Assembly: GCA_937949945.1 (NCBI GenBank)
Contig: CALFEQ010000054.1
Span: 124,001-188,000, forward strand
Length of the DNA stretch: 64,000 nucleotides
Reading direction: 5' to 3'
Source of the DNA: an uncultured Myxococcales bacterium
Lineage (GTDB): Bacteria > Myxococcota_A > Polyangia > Polyangiales > Polyangiaceae
Position 1 is the stretch's first letter, and each line of letters opens with the position of its first letter. The notes beneath the pieces are model-generated. The model saw nothing but the letters and a program-made list of their open reading frames with translations. It was not told where the DNA came from and did not search any database. Position numbers and translations under genes: made by a program. Shown piece by piece: positions 51,425-60,085 of this stretch.

Positions 51425-52285
51425 TCAGCGGACCCAACCGATCTCCTTCGCCGTGAGCGGTCCCACGGCGAGCTCGTCGAGCGACTCGGGGATCGTGTCC
51501 TTGCCGGGCGAGAGCGGGCGGTTTCGCGCCATGACCTCGGCGAACGGCTGCGGGTAGAGCGGAGAGCGATCGGGCTCGGCGAGCCCCTCGGGGACGCGCG
51601 GGCGCCCGAGGTCGTCGTACTTGTCGGTCGCGCCCAGCGTGTGCATCAGCTCGTGCGCGACGACGAACAGGGTGACGTCCACCATCGCCGCGTCGAGGTC
51701 GACGCCGACGATGCCGATGCGTCCGTTCTGCTGGCTCCGACCCTCGACGAATGCGGGCGCCTTGCGGCCCGCGGGCCGGCGCACGCGTACGTAGATGCGT
51801 GTGTCCCAGTGCTCCGGGACGACCCCCGCCCGCGGATCCACGTCGCGCAGCCATGCGGCGAGCCGCGCCGTGTGCTTCACGAGATCCAGGGCGCCGTCGC
51901 CCTCCGGCTCGGGCGGCGCCGACGCGACGTCCACCGGACCGAAGACGCGAAACCGGAACGGCTTCGGCGAGCCGGGACGGTAGCGCGCGGCCTCCGCGTG
52001 GAGCCGCTCCTCGAGCGCACCGGAGCGCTCGACGAGCAGCCCGATCGCCTCCTCGTCGACACGACGTTCGCCGTCCACGCGGACGAGCACGACCGCCACG
52101 TCGAGGGTGCGATTCCAGCTCCGCCGCTCCTTTCGGCTCCACCAGTCGCGTACCGCGTAGAGCACGACGACGAAGAGGACGAAGAGGAGGATCGACACGC
52201 GGATCAGGAAGAAGCGACGCTTCCGCCGCGCTCTCGCGTCGCCGTTCGGTCCCCCGTTCGCACCCACGATCCGCAGGCTACGCAC
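51425..52285 (-). CDS. Membrane-anchored zinc metallopeptidase-like protein
   Basis: This protein has 286 residues. A TM anchor (about 24-44, FFLIRVSILLFVLFVVVLYAV) follows a basic cytoplasmic stretch (RARRKRR). The extracytoplasmic part contains VVAHELMHTLGATDKYD (about 209-225), which fits a HExxHxxGxxD metzincin-like zinc motif. No clear Met-turn could be assigned. The substrate is unknown. The start is GTG, with 29 bp to the divergent start of the Hsp70 operon. Confidence 0.78.
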   Translation of the reverse strand: MRSLRIVGANGGPNGDARARRKRRFFLIRVSILLFVLFVVVLYAVRDWWSRKERRSWNRTLDVAVVLVRVDGERRVDEEAIGLLVERSGALEERLHAEAARYRPGSPKPFRFRVFGPVDVASAPPEPEGDGALDLVKHTARLAAWLRDVDPRAGVVPEHWDTRIYVRVRRPAGRKAPAFVEGRSQQNGRIGIVGVDLDAAMVDVTLFVVAHELMHTLGATDKYDDLGRPRVPEGLAEPDRSPLYPQPFAEVMARNRPLSPGKDTIPESLDELAVGPLTAKEIGWVR

Positions 52286-52314
52286 CGCGCGCGAACGGCG
52301 CTATTCCTCCTGGC

Positions 52315-52743
52315 GTGGGAGACGCGAACCGTCCGCGCCGCTCCGCCGATGCGGAGAACCCGTTCGAGCGCTACGACCTCGATCCACGCGAGGGTATCGA
52401 GGCGATCACGCAGCGGCTCCGGGAGCTCGCCGAGGACGCGACGGACGAAGCCGAGAGGGAGCGCATCCGTTCCGCCTGGGAAGAGCTGACGCTCCATCCG
52501 GCCCGCCGCCTCCGGGCCGCGCTCTTCGCGCATCCGGAGACACGGCCGCCGCTCGGAATGCCGCCGCCGCTCGCGCGCAGGCGCGTGCCGAGCCCTCGTG
52601 CGCTCGGCCTGCGCGAGCTCGCGCCGAGGCCGAGCCTCTCGGCGGCGCTCGCGGCCGGCGCCGATGCAGGGCGAGGTGTCGCGCCGAGCGACGCGGCAGA
52701 ATCGGATCGACCGCCGCCGCTCGACGACGATCCATGGCTCTAG
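52315..52743 (+). CDS. Small hypothetical protein heading the Hsp70 operon
   Basis: This protein has 142 residues. Residues 15-75 have NPFERYDLDPREGIEAITQRLRELAED (quoted in outline) followed by a helix AEERERIRSAW-like, a layout that recalls a degenerate J-domain-type helical hairpin but without an HPD motif. The C-terminal half is Pro/Arg-rich and likely disordered. The start is GTG; it ends 45 bp before the Hsp70 gene. Given its place it may act as a co-factor of that Hsp70. Confidence 0.65.
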   Translation: MGDANRPRRSADAENPFERYDLDPREGIEAITQRLRELAEDATDEAERERIRSAWEELTLHPARRLRAALFAHPETRPPLGMPPPLARRRVPSPRALGLRELAPRPSLSAALAAGADAGRGVAPSDAAESDRPPPLDDDPWL

Positions 52744-52788
52744 CGGCCGCCTCTAGCCGGGGCCTTTCGCGCTGACTAACCTCTTCGC

Positions 52789-55371
52789 ATGCCCTTTCTG
52801 GATCGCGCCGTCGGAATCGACCTCGGGACGACCAACTCCGAGGTCGCATGGTTGCCGCCGTCGGAGCGTGAGCTCGTCATCCATGCGGATCGCTTCGGGC
52901 GGCGGACGGTCCCGTCTGCGGTCGCTTGGGACGAGAAGTCCGGCGCGTTCGTCGTCGGCCATCAGGCGCGCAGCAAGCGCGGCACCTCGCAAGCGCCGAT
53001 CGAGTCCATCAAGCGCAAGATGGGCCAGAAGGCCAAGGTGAAGATCGGCCCACACGAGCTGTCGCCGGAGGAGGTGAGCGCCAAGATCCTGGCCGAGCTG
53101 CGCGATCGGATCCGCGAGACGCTCGCGCAGAAACCGCTCAAGGCGGGGTCGAGCACCTTCGAGCTCCCGGTCACCCGCGCGGTGATCACCGTGCCCGCGT
53201 ACTTCGACGCTCCGCAGGTCGAGGCGACGCGGCGGGCAGGCGAGCTCGCCGGGCTCGACGTGATCGGCATCCTGCAGGAGCCGACGGCAGCGGCCATCTA
53301 TCACACGTGGAAGCGCCGCCTCGGCGACGGCAACTTCCTCGTCTACGACCTCGGCGGAGGCACGTTCGACGTCTCGATCCTTCGTTGCGTCGGGGGCGAG
53401 TACCAGGTCCTCGCGATCGACGGCGACAACTACCTCGGCGGAGACGACTTCGATCGGCGCTACGCCGAGCATCTCCGCAAGCAGCTCGCGGAGAGGGGCT
53501 ACGCGCTCGACCTCGACGTGAAGGGCAACGAGGACGACCGGCGTCTGTTCGGGCGGCTCGTCCATCTCGCGCAGGAGATCAAGGAGTCGCTGTCGACGAC
53601 CGAGGTCGTCCACGTCAACAAGAGCGAGGTCGCGAAGGACAAGGCGGGCGAGATCATCTCGTTCGAGAGCGAGGTGGGCCGCGCCGAGTACGAGCAGATC
53701 ATCGGCGATCTCGTCGACACCACGATCGCGTGCTGCGAGCGCGCGCTCGCGCGAGCCCGCGAGGTCGCCAACGTCGGCGTGGAGGACATCGATCACGTCA
53801 TCCTCGTCGGCGGCTCGACGCGTGTGCCGCTCGTGGTCCGTCGCGTGACGGAGGCGTTCTGCAAGAAGAGCGAGGAGCCGCTCCGCGACGACGTCGACAC
53901 CTGCGTCGCGCTCGGCGCGGCGGTGCACGCGGCGCACGTCGGAGGCACCCTCATCGGCGATCAGGGCGTGCGCGTGCGGGTGACGACGCCGCTCGTCGCG
54001 CAGACGAACAAGCTCCGTCTCGGCCTCACGGTCGAGGAGGCGCCCGCGAACGCCGCCCACCTGGCGGTCTGGCAGGAGGAGCACGCGCTGGCCGAGCGCC
54101 CGCTCGCGAAGGAGCCGATGCGCCTCGAGCTGCCGCTCGGCGAGACCGAGGAGACGCACGTGACGCTCGCGCTCCAGAACTCGATCGGCGCGCCCGTCGC
54201 CGAGCTGCCCCTCGTGCTCCACCGAGGCGACCTTCGCCCGCGCCCGACGGCGCTGTCGCGCGCGTCCGTGGTGGCGAAGGACATCGCACTCGAGGTCGTC
54301 CGTGGCGGGCGGCGCGATCGCAAGGTGCTCCTCGCGCGCGGGACCGGCTTGCCCGCGCAGGTGGCGCACCTCTTCTTCACCGCGGATCAGAGCGGCGCCG
54401 TCGTCCTGCGCATCCTCCAGAACCGGCTGCCGATCAAGACGCTCGCGATCGACGTGCCGAAGGATCTGCCGGTCGGCAGCCCGGTCGAGATCGTCCTCCG
54501 GTGCGACGAGTCGATGCGCCTCGAGGCGCAAGCGACGGTCGGCTCGCAGCAGATCCAGGCGCACATCGAGCCGCCGCCGAGCCCGACGAACGACGCGAGC
54601 GACGTCGAGGCGCTGCTCGAGCGTGCGGAGAAGGCGCGCCGCTCGTTGTGGGGCGGCCTCGGATCGGAGTTCGCGCGCGAGGCCGATCATCTCGTCGTCG
54701 GGATCCGCGAGGTCCTCCACACGGATCCGGACAAGCTCGCCGCGCTCTGCGACCGGCTCCGCCATCTCATCGAGGAGTTCCACGGCGGCGTCGGCGAGCA
54801 GCTCGTGCCGCCGATGTCGCGGATGGAGGACGCGTTCGATACGCTCCGCCGCGTCGTCTATCGCTCGAGCGGCATGCTGATGGGGATGGACCGCTCCGAG
54901 TGGGAGCAGCGCATCGACGCGCTCTACGACAAGGCCATGGAGGCGCACGCCGCGGCCGACGGTCCGACGTGGCGTCGCGTCTACAACGAGGTCCAGGCGC
55001 TGTGCGAGACGGCGTATCAGGAGGAGTTCTCGCGCATGCGCCTCGACGATCCTGCGTACATCGCGCGCAGGACGATGTCGCTCACGTGGCGGGCGCAGCG
55101 CGTCGAGCAGACCCTCGCCGAGCTCGTCCCGAGCACCACGGAGGAGATCCGCGCGATGCAGCTCGCCGAGCAGGCTCGCATCGCGCGGTGGCTGCTCGAG
55201 AGCGTGAAGAAGCCGCTCGCCGCCGTGAAGGAGGCGGAGGGGAAGAAGGAGCCTGCCGAGCTGCGCCGTTCGCTCGAGAACGTCGACGCCGAGATCGAGC
55301 GAATCGAGGCCGCGGTGGAGCGCCTCCCGTCGATCGGCCTCGTGACGGATCGTGGCGCGGGCGGTTCTTGA
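52789..55371 (+). CDS. Hsp70 (DnaK)-family protein with extended C-terminus
   Basis: This protein has 860 residues, longer than DnaK (about 640). The nucleotide-binding domain is complete: GIDLGTTNSEVAW (9-21), VITVPAYFDAPQ, LQEPTAAAIYH, VYDLGGGTFDVSILR (186-200) and VILVGGSTRVPLV (337-349). A beta-rich substrate-binding-like region (about 385-600) and a long helical extension (about 605-855, with LIEEFHGGVGEQLVPPMSR) follow. TAACCT lies six bases before the ATG. It is followed 15 bp later by a helical-repeat protein gene. Probably an ATP-dependent chaperone for a specific client. Confidence 0.93.
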   Translation: MPFLDRAVGIDLGTTNSEVAWLPPSERELVIHADRFGRRTVPSAVAWDEKSGAFVVGHQARSKRGTSQAPIESIKRKMGQKAKVKIGPHELSPEEVSAKILAELRDRIRETLAQKPLKAGSSTFELPVTRAVITVPAYFDAPQVEATRRAGELAGLDVIGILQEPTAAAIYHTWKRRLGDGNFLVYDLGGGTFDVSILRCVGGEYQVLAIDGDNYLGGDDFDRRYAEHLRKQLAERGYALDLDVKGNEDDRRLFGRLVHLAQEIKESLSTTEVVHVNKSEVAKDKAGEIISFESEVGRAEYEQIIGDLVDTTIACCERALARAREVANVGVEDIDHVILVGGSTRVPLVVRRVTEAFCKKSEEPLRDDVDTCVALGAAVHAAHVGGTLIGDQGVRVRVTTPLVAQTNKLRLGLTVEEAPANAAHLAVWQEEHALAERPLAKEPMRLELPLGETEETHVTLALQNSIGAPVAELPLVLHRGDLRPRPTALSRASVVAKDIALEVVRGGRRDRKVLLARGTGLPAQVAHLFFTADQSGAVVLRILQNRLPIKTLAIDVPKDLPVGSPVEIVLRCDESMRLEAQATVGSQQIQAHIEPPPSPTNDASDVEALLERAEKARRSLWGGLGSEFAREADHLVVGIREVLHTDPDKLAALCDRLRHLIEEFHGGVGEQLVPPMSRMEDAFDTLRRVVYRSSGMLMGMDRSEWEQRIDALYDKAMEAHAAADGPTWRRVYNEVQALCETAYQEEFSRMRLDDPAYIARRTMSLTWRAQRVEQTLAELVPSTTEEIRAMQLAEQARIARWLLESVKKPLAAVKEAEGKKEPAELRRSLENVDAEIERIEAAVERLPSIGLVTDRGAGGS

Positions 55372-55386
55372 TCGCTTCTTTCGTCG

Positions 55387-56835
55387 ATGGGTGTCACGGG
55401 AACGGTCGCGATCGCGCTCGCGGAGCGCGTCGAGCGGAGAGGGGGGCCGCGCGCGGGGCTCGTCGCGTGGAAGGCGCTCGCGAAAAAATCGTCCGATCCG
55501 GCCGTGCGCGGGGAGGCGCTCGTCGCGGCGCTCCGCTGCGCGCTCGCGCTCCGCGACCGCGATACCCTCGGAGAGCTCACGACGCTCTGGGAGACGGTGG
55601 ACCGCGGCGTCTGGGACGACGCCATCGCCGAGCTCTGCAAGCAGATGATGCGCGCCCAGCTGGTGCCCGAGGCCGTCGCGCTCGCGGGCGCGGAGGCGCG
55701 TCGACACCGAACGGCCCGGTCGCTCTACCTCCATGCTCGCTGCCTCGACGTCGCGCGCGATCCGGCGGCAGCGGTCGCGTTCCGAGACGCGGTCGAGCGC
55801 GCCGTGAAGGAGGGGGCGGACGACATCGCGGCCGCGGCACGTGCGCGCCGGAGCGTGCTCCTCGCGCGATCCTGGACGACGATGGCGGAGGCTCTCGAGG
55901 AGGCCCGCCAGGTCGATCTCGCGAAGGTCCCGCCGCGCACGCGCCTCGCGATCGCGCGCGTCTTGCTCTCGTCTCCGAGTCGCTTCGTGCGCGCGGGCGC
56001 GATCGGGACGCTCGACGAGCTCGCGTCCGGAGAGGAGCCGGCGCTCGCGGCGCGTGCGCTCGCCGTCGCCGCTCGCTTCGTCGACGACGCGGGAGAAGCC
56101 CTGACGCCGCTCGAGCTCGATCGGCTCGTGGCGCTCTTCGGGCGAGAACGCGTCGTGAAGGTCGCGCCGCGAGCGCTGCCCGTGCTCCGCGCCATCGAAC
56201 GGCTCGTCCGCGCGAGCGATGCCGAGCTCGAGCCCGCGCTCGCCGAGGCGGCGCGCGTCGATCCGTCGATCGAGCCGATCCTCGTCCGCGCGCAGGACAT
56301 CGTGCGAGGACGCTTCGAGCCCACGCGCGAGACCGGCGAAGACCCGCCGCCCGCGGCGGGAGCCCGCCATGCCTACCGCCTGCAGCAGATCCTCGATGTC
56401 GCCGTCGCGATGCGCGACCGCGCTCCGGCGCGTGCCGCCAGCGCTCTCGGTGCGCTCGCGGAGGCGGAGGCGTCCGGCGAGAGGGCGCCGCGCGCGCTCT
56501 TGGCCGTCGCGTGGTCGGCGCTGCTCGACGAAGACCCCGAGCTCTACGACGCCGCGGCCCGGTGGTTCGAGGCGCGGCTCGCGCGCCCTGCGCCGGGCGC
56601 TCCGCCGGACGGCTTCCTCGCGCTCGCAGACGTGCTCGCGTCTCGAGGAAGGGAGCGCGCGTCCGAGCTCGCGAGGCGTGCGGCGGTCGTGTCGAAGGAG
56701 GCGGGCTCGGCGGAGGTGCTGGGCACGCTCCTCGCGCGACAGGGGTGGGAGCACGCCCGCACCGGCGATCGCGCGCGCGCCATCGAGAAGCTGCGCGAGG
56801 CGAAGGCGCTCTTCGAGGGGCGCCGAGCGGGGTGA
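55387..56835 (+). CDS. Helical-repeat protein of the Hsp70 operon
   Basis: This protein has 482 residues and consists of Ala/Arg/Leu-rich helical repeats, probably of TPR or HEAT-like type (for example SLYLHARCLDVARDPAAAVAFRD; WSALLDEDPELYDAAARWFEA; the last block EHARTGDRARAIEKLREAKALF is TPR-like). No signal peptide or TM. It starts 15 bp after the Hsp70 gene, so it is very likely co-expressed and could be its adaptor or client-recognition partner. No catalytic motif is visible. Confidence 0.78.
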   Translation: MGVTGTVAIALAERVERRGGPRAGLVAWKALAKKSSDPAVRGEALVAALRCALALRDRDTLGELTTLWETVDRGVWDDAIAELCKQMMRAQLVPEAVALAGAEARRHRTARSLYLHARCLDVARDPAAAVAFRDAVERAVKEGADDIAAAARARRSVLLARSWTTMAEALEEARQVDLAKVPPRTRLAIARVLLSSPSRFVRAGAIGTLDELASGEEPALAARALAVAARFVDDAGEALTPLELDRLVALFGRERVVKVAPRALPVLRAIERLVRASDAELEPALAEAARVDPSIEPILVRAQDIVRGRFEPTRETGEDPPPAAGARHAYRLQQILDVAVAMRDRAPARAASALGALAEAEASGERAPRALLAVAWSALLDEDPELYDAAARWFEARLARPAPGAPPDGFLALADVLASRGRERASELARRAAVVSKEAGSAEVLGTLLARQGWEHARTGDRARAIEKLREAKALFEGRRAG

Positions 56836-57153
56836 GCCCCGCGCGCCGGGCGAGCCCGTCCCGGGAGTGGGGAACGCGTACACCGAAGTGTCCGCTCCAA
56901 TGATCCAGGGGCGAGGTGCTCCCTTCTCCCCCTTGTCGCCGTCCGTTCTCCTCCGCTCGCCGATCCCCGCGCGCGCCATCTAGGCGACTCCCATTGGAAT
57001 TTTCCGGTCGGACCGAACTCGGGCGAGCCGTCCGACGGGCTCGGCGCGGCCCCCCCAAGCGTCCGGAATCGCGGGCGTCTGCCGTCCCGTCGGGCGGCAC
57101 ACCGACTGCAAAAGGACACTGTCAGCGGAACGGAGACTGGGGAGGCGAGGTCG

Positions 57154-58020
57154 ATGGAGAAGACACGACGAGCGTTCGCCGCGATGCTGCTGCCGGCCAT
57201 GGCGATGGTGGCCGCCTGCGTCACGCCGGAGGTCGTCGATCCGCCGATGCACTCGATCAACGGGACCAGCTGCACGCGGACGCGCGCGATCAACGCGAAG
57301 GAGGTCGCGGGCTCGCAGATGGCCGATCAGACCCTCTCGCTCACGTTCGACGACGGTCCCTCCGAGGTGACCGCGGAGCTCTCCAAGTACCTCGCCGAGC
57401 AAGGCATCAAGGCGACGTTCTTCATCAACGGCGCCTACGTGAACGGTCGCGAGGACGTGCTCGAGCAGACGATCGCCGACGGGCACCTCCTCGCGAATCA
57501 CACGCACACGCATCCCGCGCTCACGACGCTCGACACGCACGACATCCTGAAGGAGGTCGCCGAGACCGACGCGATCCTCTCGAAGTACGTGCCGAAGGAC
57601 AAACTCTACTTCCGTCCTCCGTACGGCGACTGGAACGAGTTGGTCATGAAGACCCTCTCGGAAAGCGAGATGAACAAGTACCACGGCCCCGTCGGTTGGG
57701 ACATCGGCGACCAGCTCACCGACTCGACCGCCGCCGACTGGGACTGCTGGGACGAGCAGAACGGCACGCGCACCGTCGAGGAGTGCGGCGACCTCTACAT
57801 CAAGGAGATCGAAGCGAAGAAGCGCGGCGTCGTCCTCCTCCACGACGGCCCGCCCGGCGGCAACGGTCAGAAGACGCTCGAGATGGTCCGCTACATCGTC
57901 CCGCGCCTGAAGGCCGCCGGCTACGGGTTCGCGCGCATCGACGAGATCGAGCTCCGGCCCCTCGGCGCTCCGCGGTCGTCGGTCGCGAGCGCGCCGGTCG
58001 ACGATCCCTGCGCCGACTGA
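57154..58020 (+). CDS. Polysaccharide deacetylase (CE4/NodB) lipoprotein
   Basis: This is a lipoprotein of 288 residues (lipobox MVAAC). NodB motifs are clear: TFDDGPS (about 64-70; catalytic base and metal Asp), HTHTHP (about 116-121; metal His pair), RPPYGDW (about 151-157) and VVLLHDG (about 227-233). It should remove N-acetyl groups from peptidoglycan or another aminoglycan in the cell envelope. Extra Cys (WDCWDEQ and EECGD) may form a disulfide. The upstream 318-bp spacer contains an inverted repeat (GTCGGAC at about 57008, GTCCGAC at about 57031) and no gene. Confidence 0.92.
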   Translation: MEKTRRAFAAMLLPAMAMVAACVTPEVVDPPMHSINGTSCTRTRAINAKEVAGSQMADQTLSLTFDDGPSEVTAELSKYLAEQGIKATFFINGAYVNGREDVLEQTIADGHLLANHTHTHPALTTLDTHDILKEVAETDAILSKYVPKDKLYFRPPYGDWNELVMKTLSESEMNKYHGPVGWDIGDQLTDSTAADWDCWDEQNGTRTVEECGDLYIKEIEAKKRGVVLLHDGPPGGNGQKTLEMVRYIVPRLKAAGYGFARIDEIELRPLGAPRSSVASAPVDDPCAD

Positions 58021-58026
58021 TCGTCG

Positions 58027-59517
58027 TCACCGCACCGGAGCCGCCGCGGCTGCAGGCCGTCTGCTCGACGGCGGGCGGACCGATTCGGGGATCGCCTCGG
58101 GCGGAGGAGCCACCTCGGAGATGCGCGGGCCGACCTCGGCGCGGGCGGCGGCGTGGCTCGGGGCCCAGCCGGTCGACGTGATGAGGCGCGCGCCGCGGGC
58201 GTACGAGACGTAGGACCAGAACCAGTTCAGCAAGACGACGATGCGGTTGCGGAAGCCGATCAGGTAGAAGATGTGGATGAAGAGCCACGCGAGCCACGCG
58301 ATGAAGCCCCGCATCTTCAACGTTTGGCCGACCATCGCGATCGCGCGCGAGCGGCCGATCGTCGCCATCGAGCCCTTGTCGAGGTAGCGGAAGGGGACGC
58401 GCGGCGGGCGGCCGTCGCTCTCCGCCTCCCAGCGGATGATCTTCGCCACGTAGCGGCCCTGCTGCATCGCGACCGGGCTGACGCCCGGGAGCGGTCTGCC
58501 GTCCTCCTCGAAGCGGGCCATGTCGCCGATGGCGAACACCTCCGGGTGTCCGGGGATCGAGCAGTCCTTCCCGACGACGACGCGGCCTTGGCGATCCAGC
58601 TCCACCCCCGGGAGCTTGCGCGTGAGATCGTTCGCGCGCACGCCGGCGGCCCAGAGCACGGTGCCCGCGTCGATGCGCGTGCGCTCGCGACCGGAGCCCA
58701 GGCCGGGCACGTCGTCCTGACCCGGTCCTTCGAGCTCGACGCCGTGCTGATCGATCGCGACGACCTTCGCGTGCGTCTGCACCTCGACGCCGAGCTCGGC
58801 GAGCTGCTCGACGGCGCTCGCGGCCAGGTCCTCCGGGAAGCTCGGCAGGATGCGCGGCCCGGCCTCCACGAGGACGACCCGCGTCTTCCGGGGATCGGCG
58901 TTGTGGAAATCCTTCGACAAGGTGAACCGCGCGAGCTCGGCGATGGCGCCGCTCATCTCCACGCCCGTCGGTCCGCCGCCGATGACGACGAACGTGAGCA
59001 GCCTCTTCCGCTCGCGTTCGTCGTCGGCGAGCTCGGCGCGCTCGAACGCGAGGAGCACGCGGCGCCGGACTTCGAGCGCGTCCTCGACGCCTTTGAGGCC
59101 GGGCGCGTGCAGCTCCCACTCGTCGTGACCGAAGTACGAGTTCGTCGCGCCGATCGCGAGCACGAGCCAGTCGTAGGGCTCCCAGGTCCGCGTGACCTCG
59201 CGCGGCGGGGGCATGCCGCAGGCGCCGGGCTCTTTGTCTTCGACGAGGATGCGCTTGTTCGCGAAGTCGACGTCCGAGACCTCGCCGAGCACGACGCGTA
59301 CGTTCTTCTGCCGCGACAGGATCCCTCGGATCGGCGATGCGATGTCCGCGGGCGAGAGGCCAGCCATCGCGACTTGGTAGAGCAGCGGCTGGAAGAGATG
59401 GTAGTTCCCGCGATCGACGAGGAGCACCTCGACGTCGGCACCGTCGAGCGCTTTCGCGACCTCCAGGCCACCGAAGCCGCCTCCCACGATCACGACGCGG
59501 CGTGTCCTTCGTTCCAT
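58027..59517 (-). CDS. Type II NADH dehydrogenase (NDH-2)-like
   Basis: This protein has 496 residues. The FAD-binding motif VVIVGGGFGGLE (about 8-19) and the NADH-binding motif FVVIGGGPTGVEMSGA (about 165-180) are both present, as are RGNYHLFQPLLYQVAM and the C-terminal FAD motif VFAIGDMARF. A hydrophobic C-terminal segment (about 400-450, WLAWLFIHIFYLIGFRNRIV) anchors it to the membrane, as in other NDH-2 enzymes with a long tail. It should oxidise NADH and reduce quinone without proton pumping. I start at ATG 59517; a TTG at 59550 is possible. Confidence 0.92.
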   Translation of the reverse strand: MERRTRRVVIVGGGFGGLEVAKALDGADVEVLLVDRGNYHLFQPLLYQVAMAGLSPADIASPIRGILSRQKNVRVVLGEVSDVDFANKRILVEDKEPGACGMPPPREVTRTWEPYDWLVLAIGATNSYFGHDEWELHAPGLKGVEDALEVRRRVLLAFERAELADDERERKRLLTFVVIGGGPTGVEMSGAIAELARFTLSKDFHNADPRKTRVVLVEAGPRILPSFPEDLAASAVEQLAELGVEVQTHAKVVAIDQHGVELEGPGQDDVPGLGSGRERTRIDAGTVLWAAGVRANDLTRKLPGVELDRQGRVVVGKDCSIPGHPEVFAIGDMARFEEDGRPLPGVSPVAMQQGRYVAKIIRWEAESDGRPPRVPFRYLDKGSMATIGRSRAIAMVGQTLKMRGFIAWLAWLFIHIFYLIGFRNRIVVLLNWFWSYVSYARGARLITSTGWAPSHAAARAEVGPRISEVAPPPEAIPESVRPPSSRRPAAAAAPVR

Positions 59518-59670
59518 CTCGCTACTGGAGATGGGGCCATGCCGCGGCAAGTCAACCCGCGCTCTTCGGTCGAGGTGCTCGTGTCGTCTACGCGCTCGCG
59601 TTCATCGCTCACGGCACGGCACGCGCACGAAGCTGAGGCATCACGCGCAACGCGGTAAGCTGGCGCGTGG

Positions 59671-60024
59671 ATGTCGAAGAAGAAGAGGCCGCGTACCCAG
59701 CGTCGCGAAGCGCAGCGGGCGATGGTCAAGCTCGCCGAGGCGCGTGCGAAGCTCGCTCGGCTCGAGGCCGGCGGCGCGCCCGATCGACCCATCGAGGTAC
59801 CGAGCGCGTCGGTCGTCGAGGTCCACGCCGCCGGCTTGGAATGCATCGGATGTGGCGCCGACGGGACGCGCGTCGAGGAGCACGTCGTCGTGACGGTGAG
59901 CGGCAGCGAGGCCGGGCTTCCCGAGGGCGAGTCGCGATCGCTCCGCGTCGCGCGCACGCGATGTCCTCGCTGCGGGGTGCGGCGTGACGTCTGGTTCCGC
60001 CTCGGGACCACGCTGTCGAACTGA
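59671..60024 (+). CDS. Small zinc-ribbon-like protein
   Basis: This protein has 117 residues. A basic N-terminus (SKKKRPRTQRREAQ) and a helix (about 15-35) precede a CxxC pair (ECIGCGADG, about 58) and a second one (RCPRCGVRR, about 97). The four Cys fit a zinc ribbon. The domain may bind nucleic acid or protein; function unknown. TAAGCT lies nine bases before the ATG. Confidence 0.7.
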   Translation: MSKKKRPRTQRREAQRAMVKLAEARAKLARLEAGGAPDRPIEVPSASVVEVHAAGLECIGCGADGTRVEEHVVVTVSGSEAGLPEGESRSLRVARTRCPRCGVRRDVWFRLGTTLSN

Positions 60025-60085
60025 GCCGCTCGAGCGGCTTTGCCGCCACGCGGGTCGCGTTTGCGCCGTAAGCTGTGTCGAGCGG

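Noticed and set aside
56855..56925. tRNA-like stretch on the minus strand after the helical-repeat gene
   Set aside because: No T-loop (GTTCGA) and no cloverleaf could be drawn.
52753..56979. 1400-residue antisense frame across the Hsp70 operon
   Set aside because: It is the complement of codon-biased Hsp70 coding sequence; no domain is seen.
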